Source: Plectrocnemia conspersa (lineage: Eukaryota; Arthropoda; Insecta; Trichoptera; Polycentropodidae). From it: 64,000 bases of DNA. Positions 49,272 to 60,080 of this stretch are shown in pieces. How positions within the stretch are numbered: position 1 is the stretch's first letter; the number at the start of each line of letters is the position of its first letter. The DNA lies in the NCBI GenBank assembly GCA_009617715.1, contig VTFK01000092.1:2046001-2110000 (forward strand), written 5' to 3'. The position numbers were made by a program, and so were the translations under genes. Below the pieces are notes generated by a model. That model was not told the DNA's origin. It did no database searches and saw only the letters and a list, made by a program, of their open reading frames with translations.

Positions 49272-50029
49272 CAGGCCTGTCCAATTCAATCACTTACCAC
49301 AGTAAACTTTTTGCATCTGAAGTCATTCCCATCGTGAGGATATTCATCGCCCTGGGCAAAAAAGATCACCTTGGAAATGTTTTGTTTAAGGATGCTAGTG
49401 GGAGCGTAATAAAAGGTCACACCTCAGAACAAAATTGTCCCAGGTTACCTTTTTTGCGGCCCACAAATTAAATCTTATAATTTTAGGCCATACCTGTGAC
49501 TGAATTTAACAGGCCTAAATTAAAGTTTAAGACAAAATTAATGCTATAAATTAACACGTATCAAAATTATTACGAATACATGGCGTTGATCTTACAACGT
49601 CATTAAACACTTTATAAATAGTCAAAATAAGTATAAAAAATGTTTTTCAGCAAAAGTTGAAGAAATAAATTATTAAAAAAAACGCGCTGCGCCAACAAAT
49701 ACACTTATAAATTTATTTAAGAAAACTAACTAATAAACAATGTTTTTAACCAGTCATTTTCATCATGAAAAAATGATAGTATATTTTAAAGTACATCCTA
49801 AATTTTGCGATTTACGCCAATATATATTTTGTTTAAATACATTTATAGAATTATGTTTTATATTGCTTTTTTTAAAGACTGTAAATTTTATTTGTTTTAT
49901 TTATACTATAAATTAGTTTTTTTACTTTAGAGGTCCCAGCTAGCCCTAATTTGGCCCAGGATGCACAGTCGGAGCCTACTTAATTGTTAGAAAAAGGGAT
50001 TTCAATTCGTAATAGATTGGAGAACACTG
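49272..50029. mobile_element. Possible hAT non-autonomous element
   Basis: The left end CAGGCCTGTCCAAT and inverted right end CAGTGTTCTCCAAT match at 10 of 14. The 8-bp flanks match at only 5 of 8. Inside are GCGGCCCACAAATTAA and CTAATTTGGCCCAGG, reminiscent of hAT subterminal sequence. Weak call. Confidence 0.35.
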
Positions 50030-50390
50030 CATTAGAACAAATTTTATGAGAGTTGTATATTTACTGCAAATAACTACAGGGTGATACAATTTGAGTTACC
50101 CTAATATATCTTTAAATTTGTGTATTTTTTTAAGTCCGGAAACTCAAGTTGGATCATCATTTATTTAGTTGTTTGAATAAATATCGGTGAATTTCGGGTT
50201 TAGTTAAATTTTAATTTATTTATAATATTATTAATAAAAAAGGTAAAATTATAAGATTATTATTTCAAACGATTATGCAAATCTGAAGGGTTTCTAAATT
50301 TTCCTTTTTCTCATGCTCGATGAATCGTCATATTTGAACCAAATATTAGTAATGTGACGTCTGAATGTCTACCGTAAATTTGACATTAGG

Positions 50391-52131
50391 ATGGCGTTTA
50401 TCAAAACCGGTCTGTCTAATCCAATTTATGATCTCAATTAATATTTTTTTTTCTTGACAGCTAATATCACTTTTCCATTTACATTTCTCTCGCCTATATT
50501 ACCGATTTTTGTTACTTGATAATTAGACATTTCCTTTAATATTAAACTTCATCTTTCCAGAAGTTGACATGGAAAACGTCGAAGGTACATTTGCTTCTGT
50601 TGATATAATACAATGTAAAGTCGAGGTAATTAATCAAAATATGTTACATTTGTTAATGCCTGTTATCTTAAATAGAGTTTTTTGTTAGGTCTCAGATGTA
50701 AAATGCGAGTACGATAGCAGCGAAGATACACACCTTAACAACGTAGACGACATGTTCGAAATAGGTTTGATATATTCAATAAAAGAGCATCATGTTGAGT
50801 TACAATATGTTTCAATTATTACATGATTAATATATAATTTCAGAAATGCACGATGTTAAAGACGTACTTGAGTCGAATTTTATCGGCGTAGACCAAATTG
50901 ACAACGAAACCATTGTAATAGTCGAATAAATTTTAATTGCTAAGTATTTCAATATTTGCAACTTATTTTACAGATACAATTTTAATTTTAGAAACCAGAG
51001 AGAGAGAAATGTATCAGGGTTCAAGCTGATTCTTACAAAAATGAATGTGTCGAATGTGGGAAAACATTTACAATAAAAAATAATCTTATGCAACATATGA
51101 AAACACATAGCGATGTTCGTGATTTTGAATGTAAAACATGCGGAAAAATGTTCGATTATAAAAGCACATTTATACGACATATGCAAACTCATAGTGATGT
51201 TCGTGACTTTGAATGTAAAATATGTGGAAAAGCATTCACAACTCAAAACTCTCTTACCAAACATGTGCGAACTCATAGTGATGTTCGTGACTTTAAATGT
51301 GAAAAATGTGAAAAAACATTTACAATCAAAAATAATCTTTCTAAACATATGCAAACTCATACTGATGTTCGTAATTTAAAATGTGAATTATGTGGAAAAG
51401 CATTTAAATCTAAATTCACTCTTTCACAACATATACGAACTCATAGCGATGTTCGTGAATTTGAATGTGAATCTTGCGGAAAAACATTCGTAACTAAAAA
51501 CAGTCTTTCAAAACATATGCTAATTCATAGCAATATTCGCGACTTTGAATGTGAAATATGTGGAAAAGCATTCACATTAAAATCTGTTTTTTTACTGCAT
51601 ATGCAAACTCATAGTGATATTCGTGAATTTGAATGTAATAAATGTGAAAAGGCATTCAAAACTAAACACATTCTTTTACAACATATGCTAACTCATACTG
51701 ATGTTCGTGACTTTAAATGTGAAAAATGCGGAAAATCATTTACAACTAAATACAATCTGGCAAAACATATGAAAATTGATAGCGGTGTTCGCGACTTTGA
51801 ATGTGAAAAATGTGGAAAAGCATTTAAATATAAAAACATACTTTCACGACACATTCAAACGCATAGCGATGCACGTGATTTTGCATGTGAAAAATGTGGA
51901 AAAGCCTTCAAATTTAAATTTATTCTTTTACAACATATGCGAAGTCATAGAGATGTTCGTGACTTTGATTGTGAAAAATGTGGAAAAAAATTTATTACTA
52001 AAGCCATTCTTTCACGACATATTCAAACTCATAATGAAGTTCGTGCCTTTGTATGTGAAATATGCGGAAAAGCATACAAAATTAAATACGATCTTTCACG
52101 ACATGTGCGAACTCATAGTGATGCATTTTAA
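50391..52131 (+). CDS. ZF-F: C2H2 zinc-finger protein, 13 fingers (12 with full ligands)
   Basis: Exons: 50391-50409, 50561-50625, 50689-50764, 50844-50914, 50992-52131; 456 residues, phases 1-0-1-0. Exon 1 encodes MAFIKT and the split codon gives Glu (EVDMENVEGTFASVD). Exon 3 has VKCEYDSSED, exon 4 EMHDVKDVLESN and VDQIDN. The finger exon begins KPEREKCIRVQ. Thirteen fingers follow with HSDVRDF linkers; finger 9 has Asp for its last His (KHMKID). It is nearest to ZF-E and shares its exon lengths and N-terminal text, though it lies beyond LIN54, on the other strand. Introns are kept, so it arose by DNA duplication, not retroposition. Just after the stop, in frame, lie remains of another finger (52132-52185). 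Confidence 0.88.
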
Positions 52132-52189
52132 ACTACAAGCCTACTTTCATACCATATGAAATCTAGTGCTTTTGGATGTGGTAAATACA

Positions 52190-53382
52190 TTCAAATATAT
52201 ATCACTTGCAAATATATCAGAAATTAGGTACCCTAACGACAGACGCACCAGTAGTATCTGAAAATTTTGTAATTGAAACTGAGATGAAACATAAAAATAA
52301 AAAGAGCAGAAAATTTATGAAACCATTTGGAAAAAAAAACAGTTATTTAATTTTTCATTGACGATGGTTTCAGGGCTCGATTTCTGTATAAGGTTTGCTG
52401 ATGCAGAGTAAATAGCTACCTTCAAAAACTGGTAGTTATCTGAGGTTATGTACGCAGGGCCCTAGGTTAACTAAGTTTATTTACTTTAGCCCTAGGTATA
52501 TTTGATAATAAACTGACTTAAAAAACAAATTAATTTTATTATTAAAAATCTTTGAATACCTGGATTCGTAATTCAAAACTATATACACTCGTTAAAAGTC
52601 AAATTGAATATAATTCGCCTATCTGATCATCATATTATAACATGTATTAATTACTAGAAGCCATACAAAATAATTATATTAGACTTAATTATTATAAACA
52701 TAACTTTAATACATTAGATATAATAATTATATATATTGTTAAAATAAATATAAACACTGGTGTTCATAAGATATTTCGACACGTGATCATCACATGGTCT
52801 TAAATTTCTACCATATGACTGCTCGGTCGCCATGGAGGATGATGCTGGTGTGTGCGAGAACACGACTATTGGTTTAATTAAATTACTCACTTCGAAGAGA
52901 AGTCGGCTAAAACTCATGAACTTGGGTTTAATCTCTCTATTTTTCTTTAAAAATAATATATAACTTTTACACGTCAATTTTTATTTTTGAAAAAAAAGTG
53001 TATAACTTTCACACGGATTCGCTTGTCGTGTGAGAGAGCTACTAGATCAAGGTGCCTCACGCTCTGACTCGCTCTGACACACGCATCAGACGATGTTTCA
53101 ATCGCGCGTCAGCATTTTTTGCCTGTTGTTGGAAGAGCTACGTTGAAGCACAGAATATTCCTGCGCTTCTCAATTATTTTTCGACCTAACAAGTATATTT
53201 AATATTTTTATTACGTTAAATAATTTTAATATAAACTAACTTTAAATAATAATTATAGCGATGGTCGAAGGATATAATGATTCAGTTGAATAAGATCTTG
53301 AATTTGAAGGTGTAGAATTTCTCTTGCACTTCTCTTGAAAAAATTGCAAATATGGAGCTTCATGGAAATGTGGTGAATTTAG
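52190..53382. other. Intergenic, ZF-F to NDUFS1
   Basis: AT-rich, with no gene seen. Around 52990-53130 GC content rises, but no open frame is convincing. Confidence 0.4.
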
Positions 53383-53480
53383 CAGGGCTGTGGAGTCGTT
53401 AAAAAAAACACGACTCCGATTCCGATATTTACCAACAACACGACTCCACTCCGACTCCGACTCCGATTTCAACTCCGACT
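53383..53480. repeat. hAT-type repeat fragment with CGACTCCGACTCC array
   Basis: Starts CAGGGCTGTGGAGTCG, a widely seen hAT MITE end in animals, followed by reiterated ACTCCG units. The far end is truncated. Confidence 0.65.
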
Positions 53481-53849
53481 TAAAAAAGTTTAATTTTATC
53501 AGGTATTTTTGGTGTTCTTCTACACGTTTAGCTTGGAAAAAATGATGTAATTAGATTATATTAATGAGCGATTTTTTTTGTTAATGTTTGCTGGTTAGAC
53601 TGGCGTCAGTTATATGGAATGGAAATGCATATGAAAATATTTTATAATTATTAAATTTGACAGTCCTAACCTCAGGTTAAATTTAAGTTTGGACAGCACG
53701 AGACACGCAGTGAGAAGTAACAACTGGTGGTTTTTGAGCATGTCGCCGTGTTCACTTTTAAAATGTTCTCTGTTGCTTTTTTTTATTTTTTTAACCGTCT
53801 AACGAACCAGTCTAATTAACTCGCCACATTTTCACGGCACATCCCTAGT

Positions 53850-53990
53850 TACCTTTAAAGCAAGGGGTGAGGGGGGGCTGTCAGCTGGCCGCCCAAGGTG
53901 GCGCGTTCCACCGTCTCTTATTGTACGTCCGCGATTACTCTTCAGAAAAGCCACTATTTTCACCAACACACGTCTCTATTCGCCTAAATC
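53850..53990 (+). promoter_or_regulatory. NDUFS1 5' region and untranslated first exon
   Basis: GC-rich sequence ends in a good donor (AAATC|GTGAGT) at 53990/53991. A matching acceptor, TTTCAG, precedes AAAATG at 54186. This suggests a non-coding first exon and a 195-bp intron. The transcription start is not resolvable. Confidence 0.5.
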
Positions 53991-54188
53991 GTGAGTAGCG
54001 TTCCTATTTCGCTTCTTACTTATGTCTTATGTAACCTATAACTAACAATATTTTGATCCATTACTATACTACCTATTACGTTGTCAGTCAAAAAATATAA
54101 ATAAATAAAATTGCGCAATAGACCACGATGTCATGTTTTTGATCGATAATAACATTTCAAAATGTAAATAATAATGATGTTTCAGAAA

Positions 54189-57100
54189 ATGTTTCGCGTA
54201 AGTTTTACGAGGACTTTGGCGCTGCCGGCGGGTTCTGCCACCCGAATGGCTCCGAGCAACGTATTATGCAAAAATTTCTCCGATAAGGCTCCGGAAAAGA
54301 TCGAAGTGTTCATAGATGACAAATCAGTTTTAGTATCGCCCGGAACGACTGTCCTCCAGGTATATTAAGTTGTGTACAAATTAACTACACACCTAAGTGT
54401 TTAATGTTCAAATGTGTTTTTATTATCATAGGCTGCTGCCCAAATAGGAGTCGAAATACCACGCTTCTGTTATCACGAGCGTCTCGCAGTCGCCGGAAAT
54501 TGCAGAATGTGTCTCGTCGAGATTGAAAAATCACCCAAGCCTGTGGCCGCGTGCGCCATGCCCGTGATGAAAGGATGGAGGATAAAAACTAACTCCGACA
54601 TGACCAGGAAGGCGAGAGAAGGCGTGATGGAGTTCCTTCTTGTCAATCATCCATTGGACTGTCCGATTTGCGACCAGGGCGGTGAGTGCGATCTTCAAGA
54701 TCAATCGATGGCCTTCGGGTCAGATCGCAGCCGCTTCACCGACATTAATTTTTCCGGTAAACGGTAAGAAAACAAAAAATATTAATAGTATCCGTACAAA
54801 GCTTATATTTATATTGAAAAATAGTGCCGTGGAAGACAAAGACGTCGGTCCGCTGATTAAGACGATCATGACACGTTGCATCCATTGCACGAGATGCATT
54901 AGATTCGCTTCCGAAGTAGCGGGAGTAGACGATCTCGGAACTACTGGTAGAGGAACCGATATGCAGGTATTTATTATTATTTTTGCAATCAGATTAATGA
55001 AAAGATATTCGTAATGCTAATGCTAATGTTTTTCTAGGTCGGAACTTACGTAGAGAAGATGTTCTTGTCGGAGTTGTCTGGAAATGTCATTGATTTGTGT
55101 CCAGTAGGAGCTTTAACTTCGAAACCTTATAGTTTTACCGCTCGTCCTTGGGAGACTCGCAAAACTGATTCAATCGACGTGTTGGACGCCCTCGGTAGTA
55201 ATATTGTGGTATCTACCAGGACTGGTGAAGTTTTGAGAATATTGCCGAGGATAAATGAGGTATGATATATAATACAAATTAATTGTAATTAAATGAAAAG
55301 ATAGCATTTGAGTCTGCAATGATCTTTGATAAGCTTTAAATCTATTAATTGATTTGATTATGTTCAATACGATTTTATTTTTTTTGACGTGAATTTTTGA
55401 TTTCTGAGAAGTGTTAATTGTTTTTGCGCCCTCCTATTGACTAAAATTCGGTTTGAATATACTTTGACCAATACTCTCATATCAGAAATCAGTAATAATA
55501 TTGGTAAGGATAGTTATATACATTTTTAAAACAACCGAAGTGCAGATAAACCATGGAGAAATATGCGAAATGCGATGACTGTTTGTACTTTTGTTTATTT
55601 TCCCCTTAGAGTTGAGTTGGCTTAGCTTGTATCTTGGACTTTCAGTTTTAGAACTTTCATTAGGTTAGGTTTGGTTTGAACAGCAAATGGACGTTTCGCA
55701 ACTGTCAAATTTAATTTCATAGACATTTTAGAGCAGCATATTAGCGTCGTGCTGTAGCATTTGTATATCGCATGTCAATAAATGTATATAAATGTATATA
55801 TTACTCAGATGAAAAAGATGAAATCATATAATTTTACTGGCACCTGCCAAATAAATTATATTTTCACTGGTATAAATATATATCTACCAGTGAAAATGTA
55901 TTCCGATATGATTTCACTGAAATGACATTTATAAAAAGTATATTTTTAGACTTAAAAATCAAGGACTTTATTTAAGCTTTTTCCATGATGGGGGGGGGGG
56001 GGAGCGGAAGTCGGAAGATTATTAGTATTTCATTATTTTCTACTATAAATATATATGCAGCTGTACCATGGAGGCTCAAATTTAGTTCATTTAAATAAGT
56101 AAAAATATCAGTCCAGTATGCAACCATATCTGAAAAGGAAAAATTGTTAAAATATCCGTTCAGTTCAAATTGTACATACATTAAAAATAATCATATTCAT
56201 CACAAAGCTCAAAAAGGCGATTGAGTACTTTTCCATGTGACAACCAATGTATTTCTGTGTGTCATAATAGATGTGTATGTTGACTTTCCATCTCATTGCA
56301 CAAAACTTCAAAACTCGGGAATTAGGTGGACGAGCCTTGATGAAATTGACAACTTTAACAACTTCATCCAATATTTATTTCAAACTTGTTGACATATATT
56401 TGGATGCTAGTAATTCCTTGTGTATGCAGCAATAGTTTCAAACACCTTAAATAAAATAAAGCAATCTATTTCTTTTTCCTGACATTGCTTTAGCCCTCCC
56501 AACTTTGTAATCGTTATTACTTTTGTAGCAGAAAGAATTAGTTGCTCTACTATATGTTGTGGTTTTTCAGCTTTTGCTATTAGTAGAGATATTTTATATG
56601 ATACTTTTACTGCTTTTTATTGATACAACTAGTGGAGAAATTATTTTGCGGGCCCCCATGATTCCGCAAACCCTAGTTAAAGAACTTATGGTCTTGGGAT
56701 TTTGATATTATGTACATATTTTCTCAACACATCTTCACGAAAATGAGAAGGCTCATCTGTTTTTAAAATAAGCGTAAAAATATTTACGTTACTATGGCCG
56801 TTGTGAGATTGCGATAAATTAATTCTACGAACTTCGGTCATAGCAGGAATACTCACAATTATGAAGACGAACGTACAAAACTAATTGATCTTGTAACAAA
56901 TAGTAAAAAAAATATTTTTCGAAAATCGATTGCTGTCAGGCCTTGCCAGCCCCAGGGGCCATGATTATAACTATACCGTTCTGCCTCACAATTAACATAT
57001 ATAATTTTATTAGTAATGATAATTTTCCTTGTGTAATTAAAATTCATATCATTTGCCATTTTATAAAATAATTTTTAGGAAATCAATGAAGAATGGCTCT

Positions 57101-59430
57101 CGGATAAGTCACGCTTTGCTTATGACGGACTTCGTCGTCAAAGATTGGTGGCGCCAATGATAAAAGATAACACTGGAAATCTTGTGCCGTGTGATTGGGA
57201 AGATGCTTTGGTGGCGGCCGCTCGAGCAATGAAAAACTGTACTCCATCCAAGGTATATCAAATATTTCTTCCATAATTGCTCCATTTATTTCAACCGATT
57301 TATATTTATTTAGCTAGGAGCAATCGCCGGCGGTTTAGTAGATGCCGAATCACTCGTCGCATTGAAAGATCTCATGAACAACTTAGGTTCGGAGTTGTGC
57401 TGTACTGAGTTGATCTTCCCTCAAGAAGGCTCCGGCACTGATCTTAGATCATCATATTTATTAAACACCGGGATTGCTAGTATGTTTCTTTTAAATATGG
57501 ATTAGTATATAAATAATGTTTATTATTATTTTAAATGCGTTAAATTCATAGACGTTGAAGATGCCGATTTAGTCGTATTGATCGGAACTAACACCAGGCT
57601 GGAAGCGCCGCTACTCAATTCGAGGATTCGTAAAGCTTACATTCATAAAGAATGTAATGTGGCTTCGATCGGTCCTAAAGTCGATTTAACCTACGATTAT
57701 GAGGTGAGTTGATTATCTGTCTTATTATATTTTAACTAGTAAAGTTTGACATCACGTTTGTTATCCATTTTCCAAAACACACAGCACATTGTCTACCAAG
57801 CATATATTATTTTAACAATAGATGATAAAATCTTAATATAATTTATTTAATTGTATATAAATATTTAACAAATACATTAAAGTCCAAATTGCAAATATAT
57901 GGGCGTGAATAAGTTGACAAGTTAAACATATAATTTGTCCTAAATACATTTATTGATTTTGTGATGCTTTTATAACTTTTGTGTAATGATATTTTGACGA
58001 TAAACAGTAAGTTATAAATTTATACCGTCCAGCATGCAATTTATTCGAAAACAAGGTTGTTGAACTTATCATGATAATTATTTATTTATCAGCCTAGGGC
58101 GTAAAAAAAAAATTTCAAATCTTATGCATCTCGAGTTGTCAACTTTTTCACGCTAATCACGGTTATATTCCGGAAAACTGTACAAGATGCCCTACTCAAT
58201 AACTAAATACAAAGAAAATGAGAGCTAATCACAACGAAGCACCGGCTCACACCAAAACATATTTTATTTATATTATAATAAATATTTTTCAACTTCAAAA
58301 CAGCTAATTTGATTTGTTTTATTTTTTAATAGCATTTGGGAGAAGATGCTGGTGTTATAGCTGAATTGGCCGCGGGAAGGGGAGCGTTTTTCAATAAATT
58401 GAAAGCCGCTAAACGACCAGGTATATATTTTTTTAAATTAAATCACACAATAGAGGTATTGTTAACTGTATTATTATTTTAGTAATTATATTGGGAGCCG
58501 ATCAAGTACAACGGACTGATGGTTCGGCTGTGTTATCCAACGTACAAACCCTTGCGTCTAAAATTCAATCTGGTTTGGAAGATAAATCCTGGAAGGCTAG
58601 TATTAATAGTTTTTCAATTTCCATTGTCAGAAACTGTTTTATTAATGTTTTCTTTTTTTGTAGGTGTTGAATGTATTACAAAAGTGGCATCACAAGTAGC
58701 TGCTCTAGATATCGGATGGAACGCAGGAGTATCAGCTATACGGGAAGCTCAACCGCAAGTGCTATTTTTGTTGGGTGCTGACGAAGGAGCCGTCACTAGA
58801 GACGATTTACCGAAAGACTGTACGATCATATATCAAGGTCATCACGGAGACAAAGGTGCCGAGATAGCCGATATAATTTTCCCAGGAGCGGCTTATACTG
58901 AAAAACAAGCAACTTACGTTAACACCGAAGGTCGCGCTCAGCAAACTTTTGTCGCCGTCACTCCACCGGGAAAAGCTCGAGAAGATTGGAAAATTATTCG
59001 GTATGCTCATAAATAATTTTAAATACGTTTTTACATGTTAAAATTATTATTCATATTGTTATAGAGCTTTATCTGAAGTGACAGGATGCAAATTACCGTA
59101 TGATAACACGGAAGAACTTCGCAGTCGCTTAAACGATATTAGTCCGTCCCTAATACATTACGGAAATTGCGAAGATAATAATTATTTTGCACAGGCCCTC
59201 CAGTTATCCGAGGTATTTTTGATCAAATATTTTTTATAACAGTCGACTGATTTAATTCAAATTATTATTACTTTAATTTTCAGTCCATTCCAAAGTCACT
59301 CAAAGGACAATTGAACATTAGGCAAAAGAGCTTGGAAGATTTCTTCATGACGGATTCCATTAGCAGAGCTTCTCCGACTATGGCTAAGTGCGTTCAAGCC
59401 GCCATTAAACAAAAAACATCCAAATATTAA
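54189..59430 (+). CDS. NDUFS1: NDUFS1, 75-kDa subunit of mitochondrial complex I
   Basis: Carries iron-sulfur clusters N1b, N4 and N5 on the electron path from NADH in the matrix arm of complex I. Exons: 54189-54359, 54432-54763, 54825-54966, 55038-55259, 57079-57252, 57314-57479, 57552-57703, 58333-58420, 58483-58599, 58664-59000, 59065-59212, 59284-59430; 731 residues (human 727). The N-terminus is Arg/Ser-rich, a mitochondrial presequence. The 2Fe-2S ligands are [16 protein letters not shown] and later CAMPV; then [28 protein letters not shown] and [16 protein letters not shown]. The C-terminus has [27 protein letters not shown] and [17 protein letters not shown]. The exon 9/10 junction is odd: the in-frame splice gives [14 protein letters not shown] in place of the family-like WKVLNVLQKVASQ. 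The Met at 54189 is preferred because it follows an acceptor. Confidence 0.96.
55385..55990. repeat. R2 plus R1 repeat in NDUFS1 intron 4
   Basis: The R2 block (TTTTTGATTTCTGAGAAGTG, CTCCTATTGACTAAAATTCGG) runs directly into R1 (TTTTAGAACTTTCATTAGG, GACGTTTCGCAACTGTCAAA, ACCAGTGAAAATGTATTC) and ends in a G-run. The order is the same as at 35740-36150. Confidence 0.65.
55990..56830 (-). pseudogene. hAT transposase remnant (GTF2IRD2/DUF4371-like) in NDUFS1 intron 4
   Basis: Broken - strand frames, in order, match successive parts of the DUF4371-type transposase: [13 protein letters not shown] (about 56570), [19 protein letters not shown] (about 56370), [13 protein letters not shown], and [16 protein letters not shown] (about 56050). 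Frameshifts and stops are frequent. It is the same superfamily as the fragment in eEF1B intron 2, but covers more of the protein. Confidence 0.75.
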
Positions 59431-60080
59431 CAGTATCTTGATATGAAATGTAGAAACATCTATTAGATTAATTATTTATTCTGTCGCGATTCCATCAAAG
59501 ATGCACGCCTCATGAATTCAATTTTGAATACTGAAAAAAACACGTTTGATACGGAAGAATACAGAAGTGTATTTATGTCGTTTTTTCAAAAATATTTATC
59601 GGATGTCTGCATTCGAAGAATGTAGCTACTTTGCTGTAAATAAATTTGTTAAGATTATTTGTTGTATTTTCTTTTATTATGTCAAATATCGTGGACATTT
59701 TATAATACTGTTGTAGATAATTGAGTAATAAAATTATTAATAAATTGTAATATATTATTTACACAATATTTGGAAGCCTTTTTAAAGAGAAATTGGGTGC
59801 AATATTGCTACAAAAAAATCGTAAATCAATTTTAATGTACAAAGAAAATTGTCATGATTTTTATATGAAACATTCTTCAATATTTTTAAGTGCTTTACAC
59901 TTAATTGTTTATTATAACAGTTTTCTTCACAGTGGACGATATGTATATGATAAAATAAAATCACTTTTTAAATTGTTATTAAAAGATTATATTTATATTA
60001 CTTCTGGTCAAATATTTAAAAAATAATTACATTCGGTCAACGTTATAAAAAAATTAACTATCAATATTGCTAATTATATC
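59431..60080. other. Convergent 3' UTR region, NDUFS1 / PEP-synthase-like gene
   Basis: 650 bp between two stop codons. AATAAA-type signals for NDUFS1 lie near 59638 and 59728. The short open frames here are AT-rich and unconvincing. Confidence 0.5.

Noticed and set aside
59793..60026. 77-codon + strand frame between NDUFS1 and the PEP-synthase-like gene
   Set aside because: AT-rich chance frame in convergent 3' UTRs, with Lys/Ile/Tyr-biased composition.
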